The notes under the pieces were generated by a model. It was not told where the DNA came from. It made no database searches and saw nothing but the letters and a program-made list of their open reading frames with translations. Below, one piece after another: positions 7,806 through 16,316 of a stretch of DNA of 26,524 nt (position 1 is its first letter; the number at the start of each line of letters is the position of its first letter). Source of the DNA: Chara braunii (lineage: Eukaryota > Streptophyta > Charophyceae > Charales > Characeae); contig BFEA01000036.1 in NCBI GenBank assembly GCA_003427395.1, forward strand, positions 4,205,212 to 4,231,735, in the 5' to 3' direction. The position numbers and the translations under genes were made by a program.

Positions 7806-8570
7806 CTGGGATACCGGATACTGGGAGATTGCACACATACTTCCGGCATGGACTCATAAACGATTTTTGGAGACAATACTGCTGCGCTGAGTCAGACTTG
7901 TGTCACAACATTTCTGAGCTTCTCATCTGCCTATCTGCGTTTATTGCAAAAACACAAAAACACTATAAAACCCTAACGCAAAAACACTCTCCGAGTAAAA
8001 ATGAAGCGTTCATCGAATCCAACGACATGCAAACTTTTTCATTAATGATCCAAACATGTAAAAACTGGGCACATGAAGTAACCCTAAAGCACCTACATAT
8101 CACACAAAAGAAAAACAAGAAAGAAAGCAAAAAATCAGGGCAATATGACAGTTTCAGTGCAAAATTCCGCAAAAACAAACACACACCCCTGGTTAACCAC
8201 GTGTGTGGAAAGGAGCCACACCATAATAAGAGACTACCTTCATGATTCGACCAAGTTCCAGAAACTTTATAAAACAATTGTAATTGATTATTTGAATTCG
8301 TAAAAATGCTATACCTCTTGGTGAAGGGTACACACACATGAGTGTCAGATCCTGATGATACAGTCCAATGGACGCAATAATGTCAGGGCCGGTCATACTA
8401 TATCCCTTTTACAGAAGAAGGGACGAAAATGAAAGTCTAAAAAAACACAAAGCGGACACCAAAAGTATGGCTGCTGCTGCGGCTATGTCTGCATGCGACG
8501 AATTTCTGGAGTCGGCCGCTCATGACGCGGCGCATTTCGTTTTTGTGAAGCATATGCAAGCCAAGTGCAG
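7806..8570. other. AT-leaning stretch, no gene
   Basis: Overlapping frames of 124 and 138 codons on opposite strands (7963-8337 and 7829-8245) are both lysine- or phenylalanine-rich with no domain. There is no repeat of note. Confidence 0.45.
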
Positions 8571-8758
8571 AACCAGGGGTCCAAATCAAGTACCCATTAA
8601 AAGTGGTACTGGATTTAGACAGACCCCTTGTAGCTGTCTTTATAGTGGTACTTGATTACGACCCCTGGTGGCTGTATTAATAATGGTACCCAATGCCCAT
8701 TTATAGTGGTACAGTGGTACTTGATTCAGGCCCCTGGTGGCTGTACCACTATACTGCA
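8571..8758. repeat. Diverged repeat with inverted first copy
   Basis: TAGTGGTACTTGATT followed by (G/C)CCCCTGGTGGCTGTA occurs twice in direct orientation (about 8644-8678 and 8706-8745), with a related TGTAGCTGTCTTTATAGTGG between. At the left end ACCAGGGGTCCAAATCAAGT (8571-8590) is an inverted copy of the same motif, so the block can fold back on itself. Confidence 0.6.
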
Positions 8759-8835
8759 CAGAGCTGCAGATAACGCAGCCTCAAACCACTGCATTACACA
8801 TTTTCAAAAAAAAAAAAGGAAAAAAAAAACAACGC

Positions 8836-9170
8836 CACAAAGACAACGGAGCCGTAGCGTCTTTCCCCCCGAATACAACAGGGAAGGAGTGTGGTTTCCA
8901 CGATAGTTTGTACGTTGTGAAAAGGTGCCCGAAGTTGGATATGAAAGGGTGTGGGTTCGACTTCACTTACCCTTTCACGCATCCTTGTGCATGTTCGGTA
9001 CAGGACCAAACACACAAAGAAAACAGAGCCGCAGAACGCGCGGCCATTATAGCTGTATTGGGGGCAGCTTTCAGTCTATAGATATAGTGATAACGGAAAT
9101 CCATTTTATCGAGGGGGAGATGGATAGTTGGAGAGGCAACAGGGAAGGAGTGTTGTTTCCACAATAGGTT
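8836..9170. repeat. Local duplication with MITE sequence in one copy
   Basis: CAACAGGGAAGGAGTGTGGT at 8878 returns as CAACAGGGAAGGAGTGTTGT at 9138, each followed by TTCCAC.ATAG and TTTGTA. CACAAAGACAACGGAGCCGT (8836) returns as CACAAAGAAAACAGAGCCGC (9012). The second copy contains a MITE-related hairpin (9042-9096) between these landmarks. Only a short TTTCCCCCCGAATACAACAG remnant, itself resembling a MITE end, is present in the first. Confidence 0.55.
9042..9096 (+). mobile_element. Palindromic MITE family, internal fragment
   Basis: GGCCATTATAGCTGTATT and TTTCAGTCTATAGATATAGT plus GATAACGG are the two inner arms of the family described at 18832, 19775 and 20392. The outer ATTCACCCGAATA ends are missing or reduced to neighbouring CCCCGAATACAAC at 8868. 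Confidence 0.5.
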
Positions 9171-9360
9171 TGTAGTACTTTGTACGCAAGACAATTGCTA
9201 TGCGCAGGGCTGCTGTCCAGTCCCGGGAAGTGAAGCATGCTGGGAATCTCCTAGTCCCAGGACAACAGTTGGAACCTTACAGAACCCCAAGAGCTGGCCA
9301 CGAGAAAAGAAAAGAAGAAGAAAAAAAATCCTCAAATGAAGTTTGCTGAGTTGGAGCCAG

Positions 9361-9479
9361 GTTTGTTTATACGGATCCGTCCTCAAACGGGCCTAAGCCC
9401 TCCTCCGTGCACGCACGAATTCGAACCGACGACTTCGACCTCATGAGCCAAGTCTCTTAACCACTACAGCCAGGACACA
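9361..9479 (-). mobile_element. tRNA-derived SINE-like copy A
   Basis: On the minus strand the head reads TGGCTGTAGTGGTTAAGAG, a good RNA polymerase III box A, and 30-odd bases later GGTTCGAATTC, a good box B. The spacing fits a tRNA-like promoter. The body continues with GGAGGAGGGCTTAGGCCCG and ACGGATCCGTATAAACAAAC. The body is nearly identical to copy B at 9741-9836. An A/T-rich stretch at about 9302-9330 lies beyond the body. These are the features of a tRNA-derived SINE. The anticodon arm is too degenerate to name the parent tRNA. Confidence 0.65.
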
Positions 9480-9740
9480 GTGTTCAAAAGTGGAACCATA
9501 GCGGTAGTCATACCACCCCACCCCTGCAAGGCTGTAGCATCCAAACTCAACACACACCACACACCTCACTCAACTCTACACGGACAACACCCACGCGTCA
9601 GCAATTCGCGCACACTTGAGCTCCAACCGAGCACGAAGCACTCCTAAAAAAAAAATGAACATCCATCCGTTCACGGTCCTTAGCCTGCTCACTGTACCAG
9701 GCTCTTTTAGCTACCCAGCAGTTCACGGGAGCCTTCCGCG

Positions 9741-9832
9741 GTTTGTTTATACGGATCCGTCCTCAAACGGGCCTAAGCCCTCCTCCGTGTACACACGGAT
9801 TCGAACCGCCGACTTCCACCTCACAAGCCAAG

Positions 9833-9836
<4 letters not shown>
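9741..9836 (-). mobile_element. tRNA-derived SINE-like copy B, truncated at its head
   Basis: This matches copy A from GTTTGTTTATACGGATCCGT through GGATTCGAACC (perfect box B on the minus strand) to GCCAAGTCTC. It stops inside the box A region where a run of 26 Ts (9837-9862) and R1 copy 2 begin. The missing piece (TTAACCACTGCACC) is present at 13797-13810 next to a related fragment. Confidence 0.65.

Positions 9837-9862
<26 letters not shown>
9837..9862 (-). repeat. T26 homopolymer at the junction of SINE copy B and R1 copy 2
   Basis: On the minus strand it is a poly(A) tail directly after the 3' end of R1 copy 2. It indicates that R1 copy 2 was reverse-transcribed and inserted into, or next to, the SINE-like copy. 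Confidence 0.7.
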
Positions 9863-9864
<2 letters not shown>

Positions 9865-11125
9865 TCAAATTGTACAGATCATTAAGAACATTTGAGAACA
9901 TTTGAGATCATCTGAGATACTGGGGCCATTACCTGGCTTCGGCTGAGATCACTCTGTGAATATCTAATGACCTATTAAAGAACTACTCATGCAGTAGGCT
10001 GCCACAGAGGTCCTACGAATGCTCACAACCCTCAGGATTCCTAACAACCCCTTCTAAGACTTTCCAACACAGTCTTACTCCCTGCTGAGCTCTTCCAGGC
10101 CTCACGCCCCCACCCTGCTGGGTTACAGGGCAACACAACTCGCCCCAGCTCCGACCAGCGTCGTCCCAGCAGCAAACCTTGGCTGTCCCTTGGGATGCCC
10201 ACCCCAAAGCATCCCCAGATCTCTCTAGCAGGCCTCACGCTCCTGCATCAGCAGGTTACAGGGCAACACCCCAGCACCGGCCCTCGTCGTTCTGGCATCG
10301 AACAGCCGCAGATCACTGAGTATAACCACTTCAAAACCGCCTAGGATGGGTTGCTAAGAGTCCCTGGAGTCCTAAGACATTCATAAGAACCACCGACAAA
10401 TCAGATAGGTGAAACCTATTCAATCCACCTACGACCACCACCAGCATGAATGTTTTCAGCACGAACCGAAGCTCTTCCAGGCCTCATGCGACCAGCATCA
10501 TCCCAGCAGCAAACCTTGGCTGTCCCTTGGGATGCCCACCCCAAAGCATCCCCAGATCTCTCTACCAGGCCTCACGCTCCTGCATCAGCAGGTTACAGGG
10601 CAACACACCAGCACCGGCTCGCGTCGTTCTAGCATCAAACAGCCGCAGATCACTGAGTATAACCACTTCAAAACCGCCTAGGATGGGTTGGTAAGAGTCC
10701 CTGGAGTCCTAAGACATTCATAAAAACCACCAACAAATCAGATAGGTGAAACCTATTCAATCCACCTAGGACCACCACCAGCATGACTGTTTTCAGCGCG
10801 AACCGAAGCTCTTCCAGGCCTCATGCTCCCATCAGGTTAAGTTACAGAGTTGCACCACCTTGCTCCAGCACCGGCCAGCCTTGCTCCAGTTACGACACCC
10901 GATGACCACTGAGACTGCCCCCGCACACAGCCCCCCAGAGCTCTCTACCAGGCCTCACGCCCCCACTAAGCTAGGTCACAGAGTTGCGCCACCTGGCTAC
11001 GGCTCCGGCCAGCGTTGCTCCAGCATCGGTCTTCGAGGGCCACCGAATTTTCAACCACCCTTCGCAGGATCGCAGATGAATTGTCAGATAGCACCTATTC
11101 CTACAACCTCCTCGAGCGGCAAACC
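9863..11125 (-). repeat. Dispersed repeat R1, copy 2
   Basis: It is similar throughout to 77-1103. It differs in three ways: it lacks the hairpin tail (poly(A) joins the body directly), it lacks the 62-bp insertion, and it contains a tandem duplication with a 337-bp period (AAATCAGATAGG at 10398 and 10735). The duplicated block contains the GGGATGCCCACCCCAAAGC segment, so short Pro/Ala/His-rich frames repeat. No protein family is recognisable. Confidence 0.75.
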
Positions 11126-11454
11126 AAATGAAAAGAAATAGGAAACATTTTTTTTTTGGGCTACTTAGAAAATCACTACGACAAACCTCAAAATAGGCAA
11201 AGTTCAGAAGCAACTCAGAAACCCCCCATCAATCCTCTTTACCTCACTCCGGCGACTTACTGCAGCAGAGCCACCATCTCCGCTGCTGCTGTACCCTATT
11301 TCCATCCTACGAGCTAGCCCCCTCACTAGTAGGACGCTTGATATCCAAACCATCTACTTCTCCCGCACACCTCTTTTTTGAGACAAATTTAAGAAGACCT
11401 CCCCCTGCCATCATCATTGATTGCCCCAGAAACCAGGGGATTAACTGAGCAGGG
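11126..11454. other. No gene seen
   Basis: A T10 run lies at 11149-11158, next to the right end of R1. The rest is unique-looking sequence with no useful open frame. Confidence 0.5.
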
Positions 11455-12520
11455 ACGGCCTTTGATGATAGGTCAAAATTAGAAAATATAAAGACATGCA
11501 GCCCCTGAAATAGTCAACCCAGAAGATCCTGCCTCCATCATCGAAAGGAAAAAAACTCAAGTTGTTCCAGGTGGAGTTAGTAGCCAGTGGCCGGTACCCG
11601 CCAAGATACTTGGCGCCAATCGCATCCACCCCAACTCCCTCCATCCCAAGTCCCATCTGTTCTTCCTAACTCCGTCCTCGTAAGGAGTTTCAGAGGACCG
11701 CTTCTCAGCAGGGGGTGAGCACCATCATCACCTCAAAGTTCCTTGCCCCCACAAGAAACTCCAGTCTCCGTCCTCAATGGGGTAAACAACGCCAATCGCG
11801 CCAGAGCTCGCCCTCATCAGCCGGTACCCATTGGACAGTCTAAACTACCCAACGCCAATCGCATCTGATAAGAGCTCCCCCTAGCCGGTACCCGTCAAGC
11901 AACCCTATTCCATCCCCCTCTCCGTCCTTGCAAAGAATCATTTCATGCCCCATCCCCTACTTCAAAACAATTCCCCCGAAACCCTACAAGATACTTCACT
12001 TGACTATCTCTGACAAGAATAGAACAAATTCAGGGCAACAGGCAGCCTCAGAAACAGACAGCCCGAACAATCCTGCCTCCATCATCGAAAGGAAGAACCT
12101 CATTCGATCTCCCAAACTCTGTCCTCGTAAAACGTCCAGAGAACCTCATCTCAGCAGAGGGCGGGCACCATCATCACCCCGAAATTCCTTGCCCCCACAA
12201 GAGTTCCAGTCTCCGTTCTCGAGGGGATAAAACAACACTACCCAACGCCAATCGTGCCAAGGCTCACCCTCATCAGCCGGTACCCATTGGATAGCCTAAA
12301 CTACCCAACGCCAATCACATCTGATAAGAGCTCCCCCTGACCGGTACCCGTTAGAAAGCCCTATTCCATCCCCTCTCCATCCTTGCGAAGAATCATTTGA
12401 TGCCCTTTGCCCCTCCTTCAAAACAAAATCCCCCAAGACTCTACAAGATGCTCCACTTGACCATCCCATGGGGCCCCTGTTCAAATTTCCGACAAAACTC
12501 TGAGGAAAAGAAGTAGGTCA
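11455..12520. repeat. Two diverged tandem units of about 0.5 kb
   Basis: Unit 1 (about 11455-11999) and unit 2 (about 12000-12520) share, in the same order, CCTGCCTCCATCATCGAAAGG, CACCATCATCACC, CTTGCCCCCACAAGA, CCCTCATCAGCCGGTACCCA, CATCTGATAAGAGCTCCCCC and CTATTCCATCCCC. The offset is 544 bp on the left and 456 bp on the right, because unit 1 has extra sequence near 11555-11660. Within each unit the pair AACGCCAATCGC and CCGGTACCC recurs two or three times, so the units are themselves built from shorter repeats. No coding frame spans them. Confidence 0.7.
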
Positions 12521-13330
12521 AATTCTGATCAAAATTTAAAAAACAAAAAAATCCCGCCACAAAGACCCTAGAAAATCAACAACGAATTGAATCCAACTTA
12601 GGAGGAAATTCCTTGAAAAATGAATCAACAATGATAGTCGTAAAAGGACTTTAGATTATGGAAGAAACAATCATTAGAAAAAACCATTGGAAAAATGGAT
12701 GCATGAAGATCCCGGCGAATTTTGGATTGGAATTTCAGAAGCTATGTTTAGTAAAAAACATTCAGAATTGTGAATCTATCAGAATCGCAGTCTGATTCGC
12801 GACTTTCAAATTGGCAAATGCATTAGACTCCTAGGATTAGAATATTGCAAAGATTTATTTCAGAATTATTCCAGGACGTAGAGAGAGAAAAATACCTATG
12901 TAGAGGAATTACAACTTGAAATCTCCATCAGAACCTTCACAATTGACAATAAGACGTGAGAAAACACTCAAGAACAATCAAGAATCCTAAATCGAGATCA
13001 TCAATGAGAAACCAAATTAGGAGATCAAGGGATTTTGGACAGTTATTAGCTAGGAGATCAAGACATTTTGGACAGTTATTAGCAATCATTAGAGCATGGG
13101 CTAACCAATCGCCACCTGAGCAGATCAGCGAGTAACCTCCATCTCCCCTTCCTCGATAGCACCTCCTTACCTCCTTCCCCTCAAACCCTACCCCAGCTTC
13201 TTCGGGGAAGGAAGAACCCTTCCTCCCACTGCTAGCTACTAAGGCTCTGGGCACTGCTAACACCGAAAACCATCGACGGCCATCTTCGATCCCTGAAAAG
13301 AATCAAAAAACGGTGTGGCACCTCCTCACC
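12521..13330. other. A-rich stretch, no gene; 33-bp tandem pair
   Basis: It is AT-rich with no long frame. At 13021-13086 GAGATCAAGGGATTTTGGAC with AGTTATTAGC repeats once with a 33-bp period. A minus-strand frame of 108 codons (12937-13263) includes this repeat and shows no known domain. Confidence 0.5.
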
Positions 13331-13736
13331 AAACCTGTTGGCGAGTCACCACAGGGGGTTCGAAACCTCCAGAAAAAAACACACTAATTCGTACTTACCC
13401 TGCTGTCGAAGAAGGGGGGAGACTCTTCCTACCACCGCTGATTGTTCCTCGTATCGTGATCATCGCTGCTGCCGGATTGGTCATAACCTGCTGATGAAAA
13501 TACACGTGGCCCCACAGAAGTCACCCAAGGCTCCGCTGTCCATTCACCATGCTTCTCCCAGCTGCACTACCTCGGCATATCCTGCGTCCTGACCCTGATT
13601 ACGAGACAGAAGTCCCGTCAACCAAGGTTTACTCCTCGCGCCATCCGAATCATCAGCTCCCGCCTTGCACCGCAGCGTTCGTCGCTCCCGCAGGCCGAAA
13701 TCCGAGTACGGGTGGCGCAGCGCTCCCGGTCGCGCT
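13331..13736. other. No gene seen
   Basis: Overlapping frames on both strands reach 80-110 codons without any recognisable motif. CATTCACCATGCTTCTCCCAG at about 13541 gives an ATG, but the frame that follows is not protein-like. Confidence 0.4.
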
Positions 13737-13908
13737 GTGCTGCCCCCGTTTTGGCTCTCATTTCGTTCTTCCTTTGTTTCCACGAGCCAAGTCTCTTAAC
13801 CACTGCACCGGTTTAAAAAAAAAAAAGAAAAAAAAGTGTGCTGAGTTGCAGGTGATTGAGCCCACACGTGTCTCAAGCAGTGACCGTGAGTAGGAGGGGG
13901 GCTATGAG
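13737..13908 (+). repeat. Artefactual duplicate, left copy (172 bp)
   Basis: It begins GTGCTGCCCCCGTTTTGGCT and ends GGGGGGCTATGAG. The same 172 bases recur at 13947-14118, separated only by the sequencing adapter. It carries a SINE-like fragment, GAGCCAAGTCTCTTAACCAC TGCACC, at about 13784-13810. One of the two copies is not genomic. Confidence 0.9.
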
Positions 13909-13946
13909 CTGTCTCTTATACACATCTAGATGTGTATAAGAGACAG
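13909..13946. other. Nextera mate-pair junction adapter (assembly artefact)
   Basis: CTGTCTCTTATACACATCT is followed directly by its reverse complement, giving the 38-nt circularisation junction formed by two transposon mosaic ends in Nextera mate-pair libraries. It is technical sequence, not a biological palindrome. Confidence 0.98.
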
Positions 13947-14118
13947 GTGCTGCCCCCGTTTTGGCTCTCATTTCGTTCTTCCTTTGTTTCCACGAGCCAA
14001 GTCTCTTAACCACTGCACCGGTTTAAAAAAAAAAAAGAAAAAAAAGTGTGCTGAGTTGCAGGTGATTGAGCCCACACGTGTCTCAAGCAGTGACCGTGAG
14101 TAGGAGGGGGGCTATGAG
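13947..14118 (+). repeat. Artefactual duplicate, right copy (172 bp)
   Basis: This is a second exact copy of 13737-13908; unique sequence resumes at 14119. A 172-bp fragment circularised through the adapter and read around the circle gives exactly this copy-adapter-copy order. Native sequence should have 210 bp less here. Confidence 0.9.
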
Positions 14119-14240
14119 AGTTCAAGGGAATCAACTTTTGGACCTTCGGCGCAACTCACACCCTCTCACTAAGGGGAAAGAAATTAAAAAAAAAAAAAAA
14201 AAACCGCAAAATGTGCACATCATAACTTACACTAACCCAC

Positions 14241-14320
14241 AATTTCCCTGTCCCATGAGATCACACTCTGGGACTCCCAAGACCCCATTAAACCACCACT
14301 CTATGGGACAGGACGAAATT
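14241..14320. repeat. Inverted repeat sharing 25 bp with 16694-16718
   Basis: AATTTCCCTGTCCCATGAG (14241-14259) pairs with CTCTATGGGACAGGACGAAATT region (14299-14320), allowing a small bulge. TTAAACCACCACTCTATGGG and the following ACAGG (14288-14312) recur exactly, on the other strand, at 16694-16718. Nearby CCTACCGGTAGG occurs at 14324-14335 and a related CTACCGGTAG at 14361-14370. Confidence 0.6.
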
Positions 14321-14335
14321 GCGCCTACCGGTAGG

Positions 14336-14703
14336 CCGAAGTGGCGAAACCGCGTCCGGACTACCGGTAGGCGAGCGTACTACTGGGTTACCCTTTTCGT
14401 CAGTCCTGTCCGCGGGCCCAGCAATTGCAAGTGTATGTTTTGTTTTGTTTTGTTTTGAATGGGGAAAAAAAAACAAAAAAAAAAACAAAAAAAATTACAA
14501 ATGTCTTTTCAGATGGATCCCTGCCAGGGGCCGCGGTTGTTGCCGCGCCGTGTGCACAGAATTGCAGTTACGGCCGGATCCCCTTCGTAGGGCCTGTTGG
14601 GATGAGTGTGCGAATCTGGACGCTGGGCCCGCTAGAGATTCAGGAAAGCATATTTGTACACTTTTTTCTGCACCTCGCCTACAAAACGTCCACGTTCACC
14701 ATC
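14336..14703. other. No gene seen; A-rich and GTTTT repeats
   Basis: GTTTT occurs three or four times in a row at about 14435-14457. A-rich tracts lie at 14464-14497. Two overlapping plus-strand frames (14319-15119 and 14425-15108) stay open across this and the next tandem repeat, but I recognise no domain and neither frame is favoured. Confidence 0.4.
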
Positions 14704-14851
14704 GTTTGGCACATTTCCAGAGCACTGCAGCCCTTGCCGGTGTATCTTCCCGATACCAGGGGAAGATTCACTCTCGTGTTTGGCACATTTCCAGAGCACT
14801 GCAGCCCTTGCCGGTGTATCTTCCCGATACCAGGGGAAGATTCACTCTCGT
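14704..14851. repeat. 74-bp tandem duplication
   Basis: GTTTGGCACATTTCCAGAGC begins at 14704 and again at 14778. The 74-bp units are essentially identical, and a third, shorter and diverged start (TTTTGCACATTTCGAGAG) follows at about 14851. Each unit includes the hairpin CTTCCCGATACCAGGGGAAG. The period is not a multiple of three, so a frame through it changes from unit to unit, which argues against coding. Confidence 0.9.
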
Positions 14852-14869
14852 TTTGCACATTTCGAGAGG

Positions 14870-15713
14870 CCCCAAGGCAGTACGGCCACGCTGGCGAAGA
14901 TGTTTGTTTCTGCCCTCAGCCGTTGTTTTTTTTTCGGCCTCACCTTCTATGCATGTGGACGTGGAAACGTGTGGCAGGACTGCAAAAAAAAAAAACAAGG
15001 CCCATGCACGACTTAACTACAGGACAGTTGCAGTTTGGACCGGCCGTGCAACACTACGTGCCCAGATTGGACACGGAGGACACAAGCATCAGTCAGTCGA
15101 TAGCATAGATTGGGGATAGGGTAGATAAGTTACAAAGGAATGGGAGGAATCGGGCGTAGAGAGGGGAGGGTAGATGGTAGGGGGTAGTGGGGAATGGGAG
15201 GGCAAGTTAACATTGGAAAATGGAAAAAAGGGGGGATGACAGAGGAAGGGACATGGGATATATTTTGAGTGTTGAATATGCTGTTGAATATACTGCTGGG
15301 GATAAGCTTCAAGTAGTTTCAACTACACTAGAATAGGGATGGTCTACCTGGTCTCAGGCATTAGCGACGGTTTTTAGTNTAACTCAGAATAAGGGGCCTA
15401 TTTTGGCCATAGGGGNTCAGCAAGGATTCTCCATGATGAGACAAGAGAAACCTACTGCCCTCAGAAGAGGGCGGGCAAATAAGGCAAGAGTGAGGTTGGA
15501 AACATATCAGCCGGATAGACATAAAACATAAAACATAAAGTTGATAGGGTTTAGACGTAGACGATACTTGAGAATATCAGAGATACTTGGGGCAGGTTGT
15601 ATAAAGGACTGCGNAGTGGAGATTTGAGGGTGGTATGAGGATGTAAATATTAGATGGTGNCCAGAGNCTCTTAATAGGGACACTGAGGAAGGGTTTAACA
15701 TGATGAGAGGCTC
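14870..15713. other. Purine-rich stretch with scattered Ns, no gene
   Basis: GGGA and GGTAG-rich sequence runs at about 15110-15260. ACATAAA is repeated three times at 15518-15540. Single undetermined bases are at 15379, 15416, 15614, 15660 and 15667, with another just beyond at 15744. No frame is recognisable. Confidence 0.5.
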
Positions 15714-15892
15714 GTGAGATTGCTAGAACAGCCCCCCCGACCTNGGCCTCTCCTGGGGACCCGTCTGTTGTGTGACTGGGTGCTGCTAGGAAGCTTCCCG
15801 ACCAACAGAGGTGTCCCTGGGACGGCTATGGTATGGGAAGTGGGCTTTGGTTGTAGCAATCTCCCCCTTGAGAGGCGTCTAGGGCCGCAAGG

Positions 15893-15942
15893 GTAAGGCT
15901 TTCCTCTTCTCTTTTCAATCAAACTGTATTTTGTTTTTCCAG
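15893..15942 (+). other. Candidate 50-nt intron
   Basis: GCAAGG|GTAAGGCTTTCC is the donor side. CTGTATTTTGTTTTTCCAG|G is the acceptor side with a clear polypyrimidine tract. TTTTCAATCAAAC in the middle could hold a branch adenosine. An upstream open frame (15714-15892) would be the preceding exon, but it carries one N and no recognisable domain. Downstream the sequence enters tail family T, so the transcript may be that of a retroelement. Confidence 0.35.
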
Positions 15943-15996
15943 GCTTGCCGGTGATGAGCAACCGGACTGATGCCCCCCAGAATAGAAGGGGCTGGG
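15943..15996 (+). repeat. Tail family T, copy 3 (plus strand)
   Basis: GCCGGTGATGAGCAACCGGA then CTGATGCCCCCCAG and AATAGAAGGGGC match, in reverse complement, 17249-17302 and 4097-4135. The CCCC/GGGG hairpin around CAGAATAGAA is conserved. It is followed by GGGTAAAAATATATAT instead of poly(A). With the copy at 17227-17302 on the other strand it brackets the 1.3 kb holding the hammerhead inverted repeat. Confidence 0.65.
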
Positions 15997-16092
15997 TATT
16001 ATGGGTAAAAATATATATATATATCGTCAAATAGAACTGCGCGGTAAACCGTAGGCAGAGAGGGAGAAGAGGACAACAAACGAGGGGCTGTG

Positions 16093-16152
16093 ACAAACTG
16101 TTTCGTCGGAGTTTCACCGACTCATCAGGAGGCTGAACCCTCAACAGTCTGT
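16093..16152 (-). ncRNA. Type III hammerhead ribozyme
   Basis: On the minus strand helix III pairs ACAGACUGU (16152-16144) with ACAGUUUGU (16101-16093): nine pairs including one G-U. The cleavage triplet is GUU, with scission expected between 16143 and 16142. Helix I is GAGG-GUUCAG-CCUC (16142-16129). The invariant CUGAUGA follows at 16128-16122. Helix II is GUCGG-UGAAACU-CCGAC (16121-16105). The invariant GAA lies at 16104-16102, followed by A15.1 paired to U16.1. Every core position of the hammerhead family is present and all three helices close, with helix III open-ended (type III topology). Hammerheads self-cleave RNA and occur in retrozymes, Penelope-like elements, satellite DNAs and viroids. 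Activity is inferred. Confidence 0.9.
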
Positions 16153-16241
16153 AGAATCCCCTCACTGATTACACTGTAAGTGATAATCCACCTTAACCAA
16201 AATCAAAGTAGACTATCACTCACCCACACCAGATGGAAAAC

Positions 16242-16316
16242 TCTACAGACTGTCGGTTCACACCCCATCACAAGCCAGCAAAACACCCACGAAACAAAGA
16301 AAGGTCTGTCACAGCC
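16242..16316 (+). ncRNA. Decayed hammerhead copy in the opposite arm
   Basis: TCTACAGACTGTC (16242-16254) matches the helix III 5' strand and cleavage site of the intact motif. GGTTCAC follows as the helix I loop region, and CCACGAAACAAAG (16288-16300) retains the GAAA core and the start of the helix III 3' strand. The CUGAUGA box is replaced by a CCATCACAAG-like sequence, helix II no longer pairs, and a small insertion (AAAGAAAG) separates GAAAC from GTCTGT. It should be inactive. Confidence 0.6.

Noticed and set aside
13909-13946. Natural palindrome, terminator or transposon end
   Set aside because: The sequence is exactly the Nextera mate-pair junction and is flanked by a perfect duplication.
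14319-15119. Longest open frame (266 codons, plus strand) as a gene, with a 227-codon frame overlapping it
   Set aside because: It crosses A-rich tracts and a 74-bp tandem repeat that shifts phase, overlaps an equally long frame in another phase, and shows no domain.
16093-16152. Type I hammerhead with a three-pair helix III (ACA-GUU-UGU) and cleavage after GUC
   Set aside because: The helix I strands that this topology requires (bases before CUGAUGA against ACAGCC) do not pair. The type III fold pairs throughout.
15695-16165. 156-codon minus-strand frame as a gene
   Set aside because: Its N-terminal part is simply the translation of the hammerhead ribozyme and the AT run follows; there is no protein signature.
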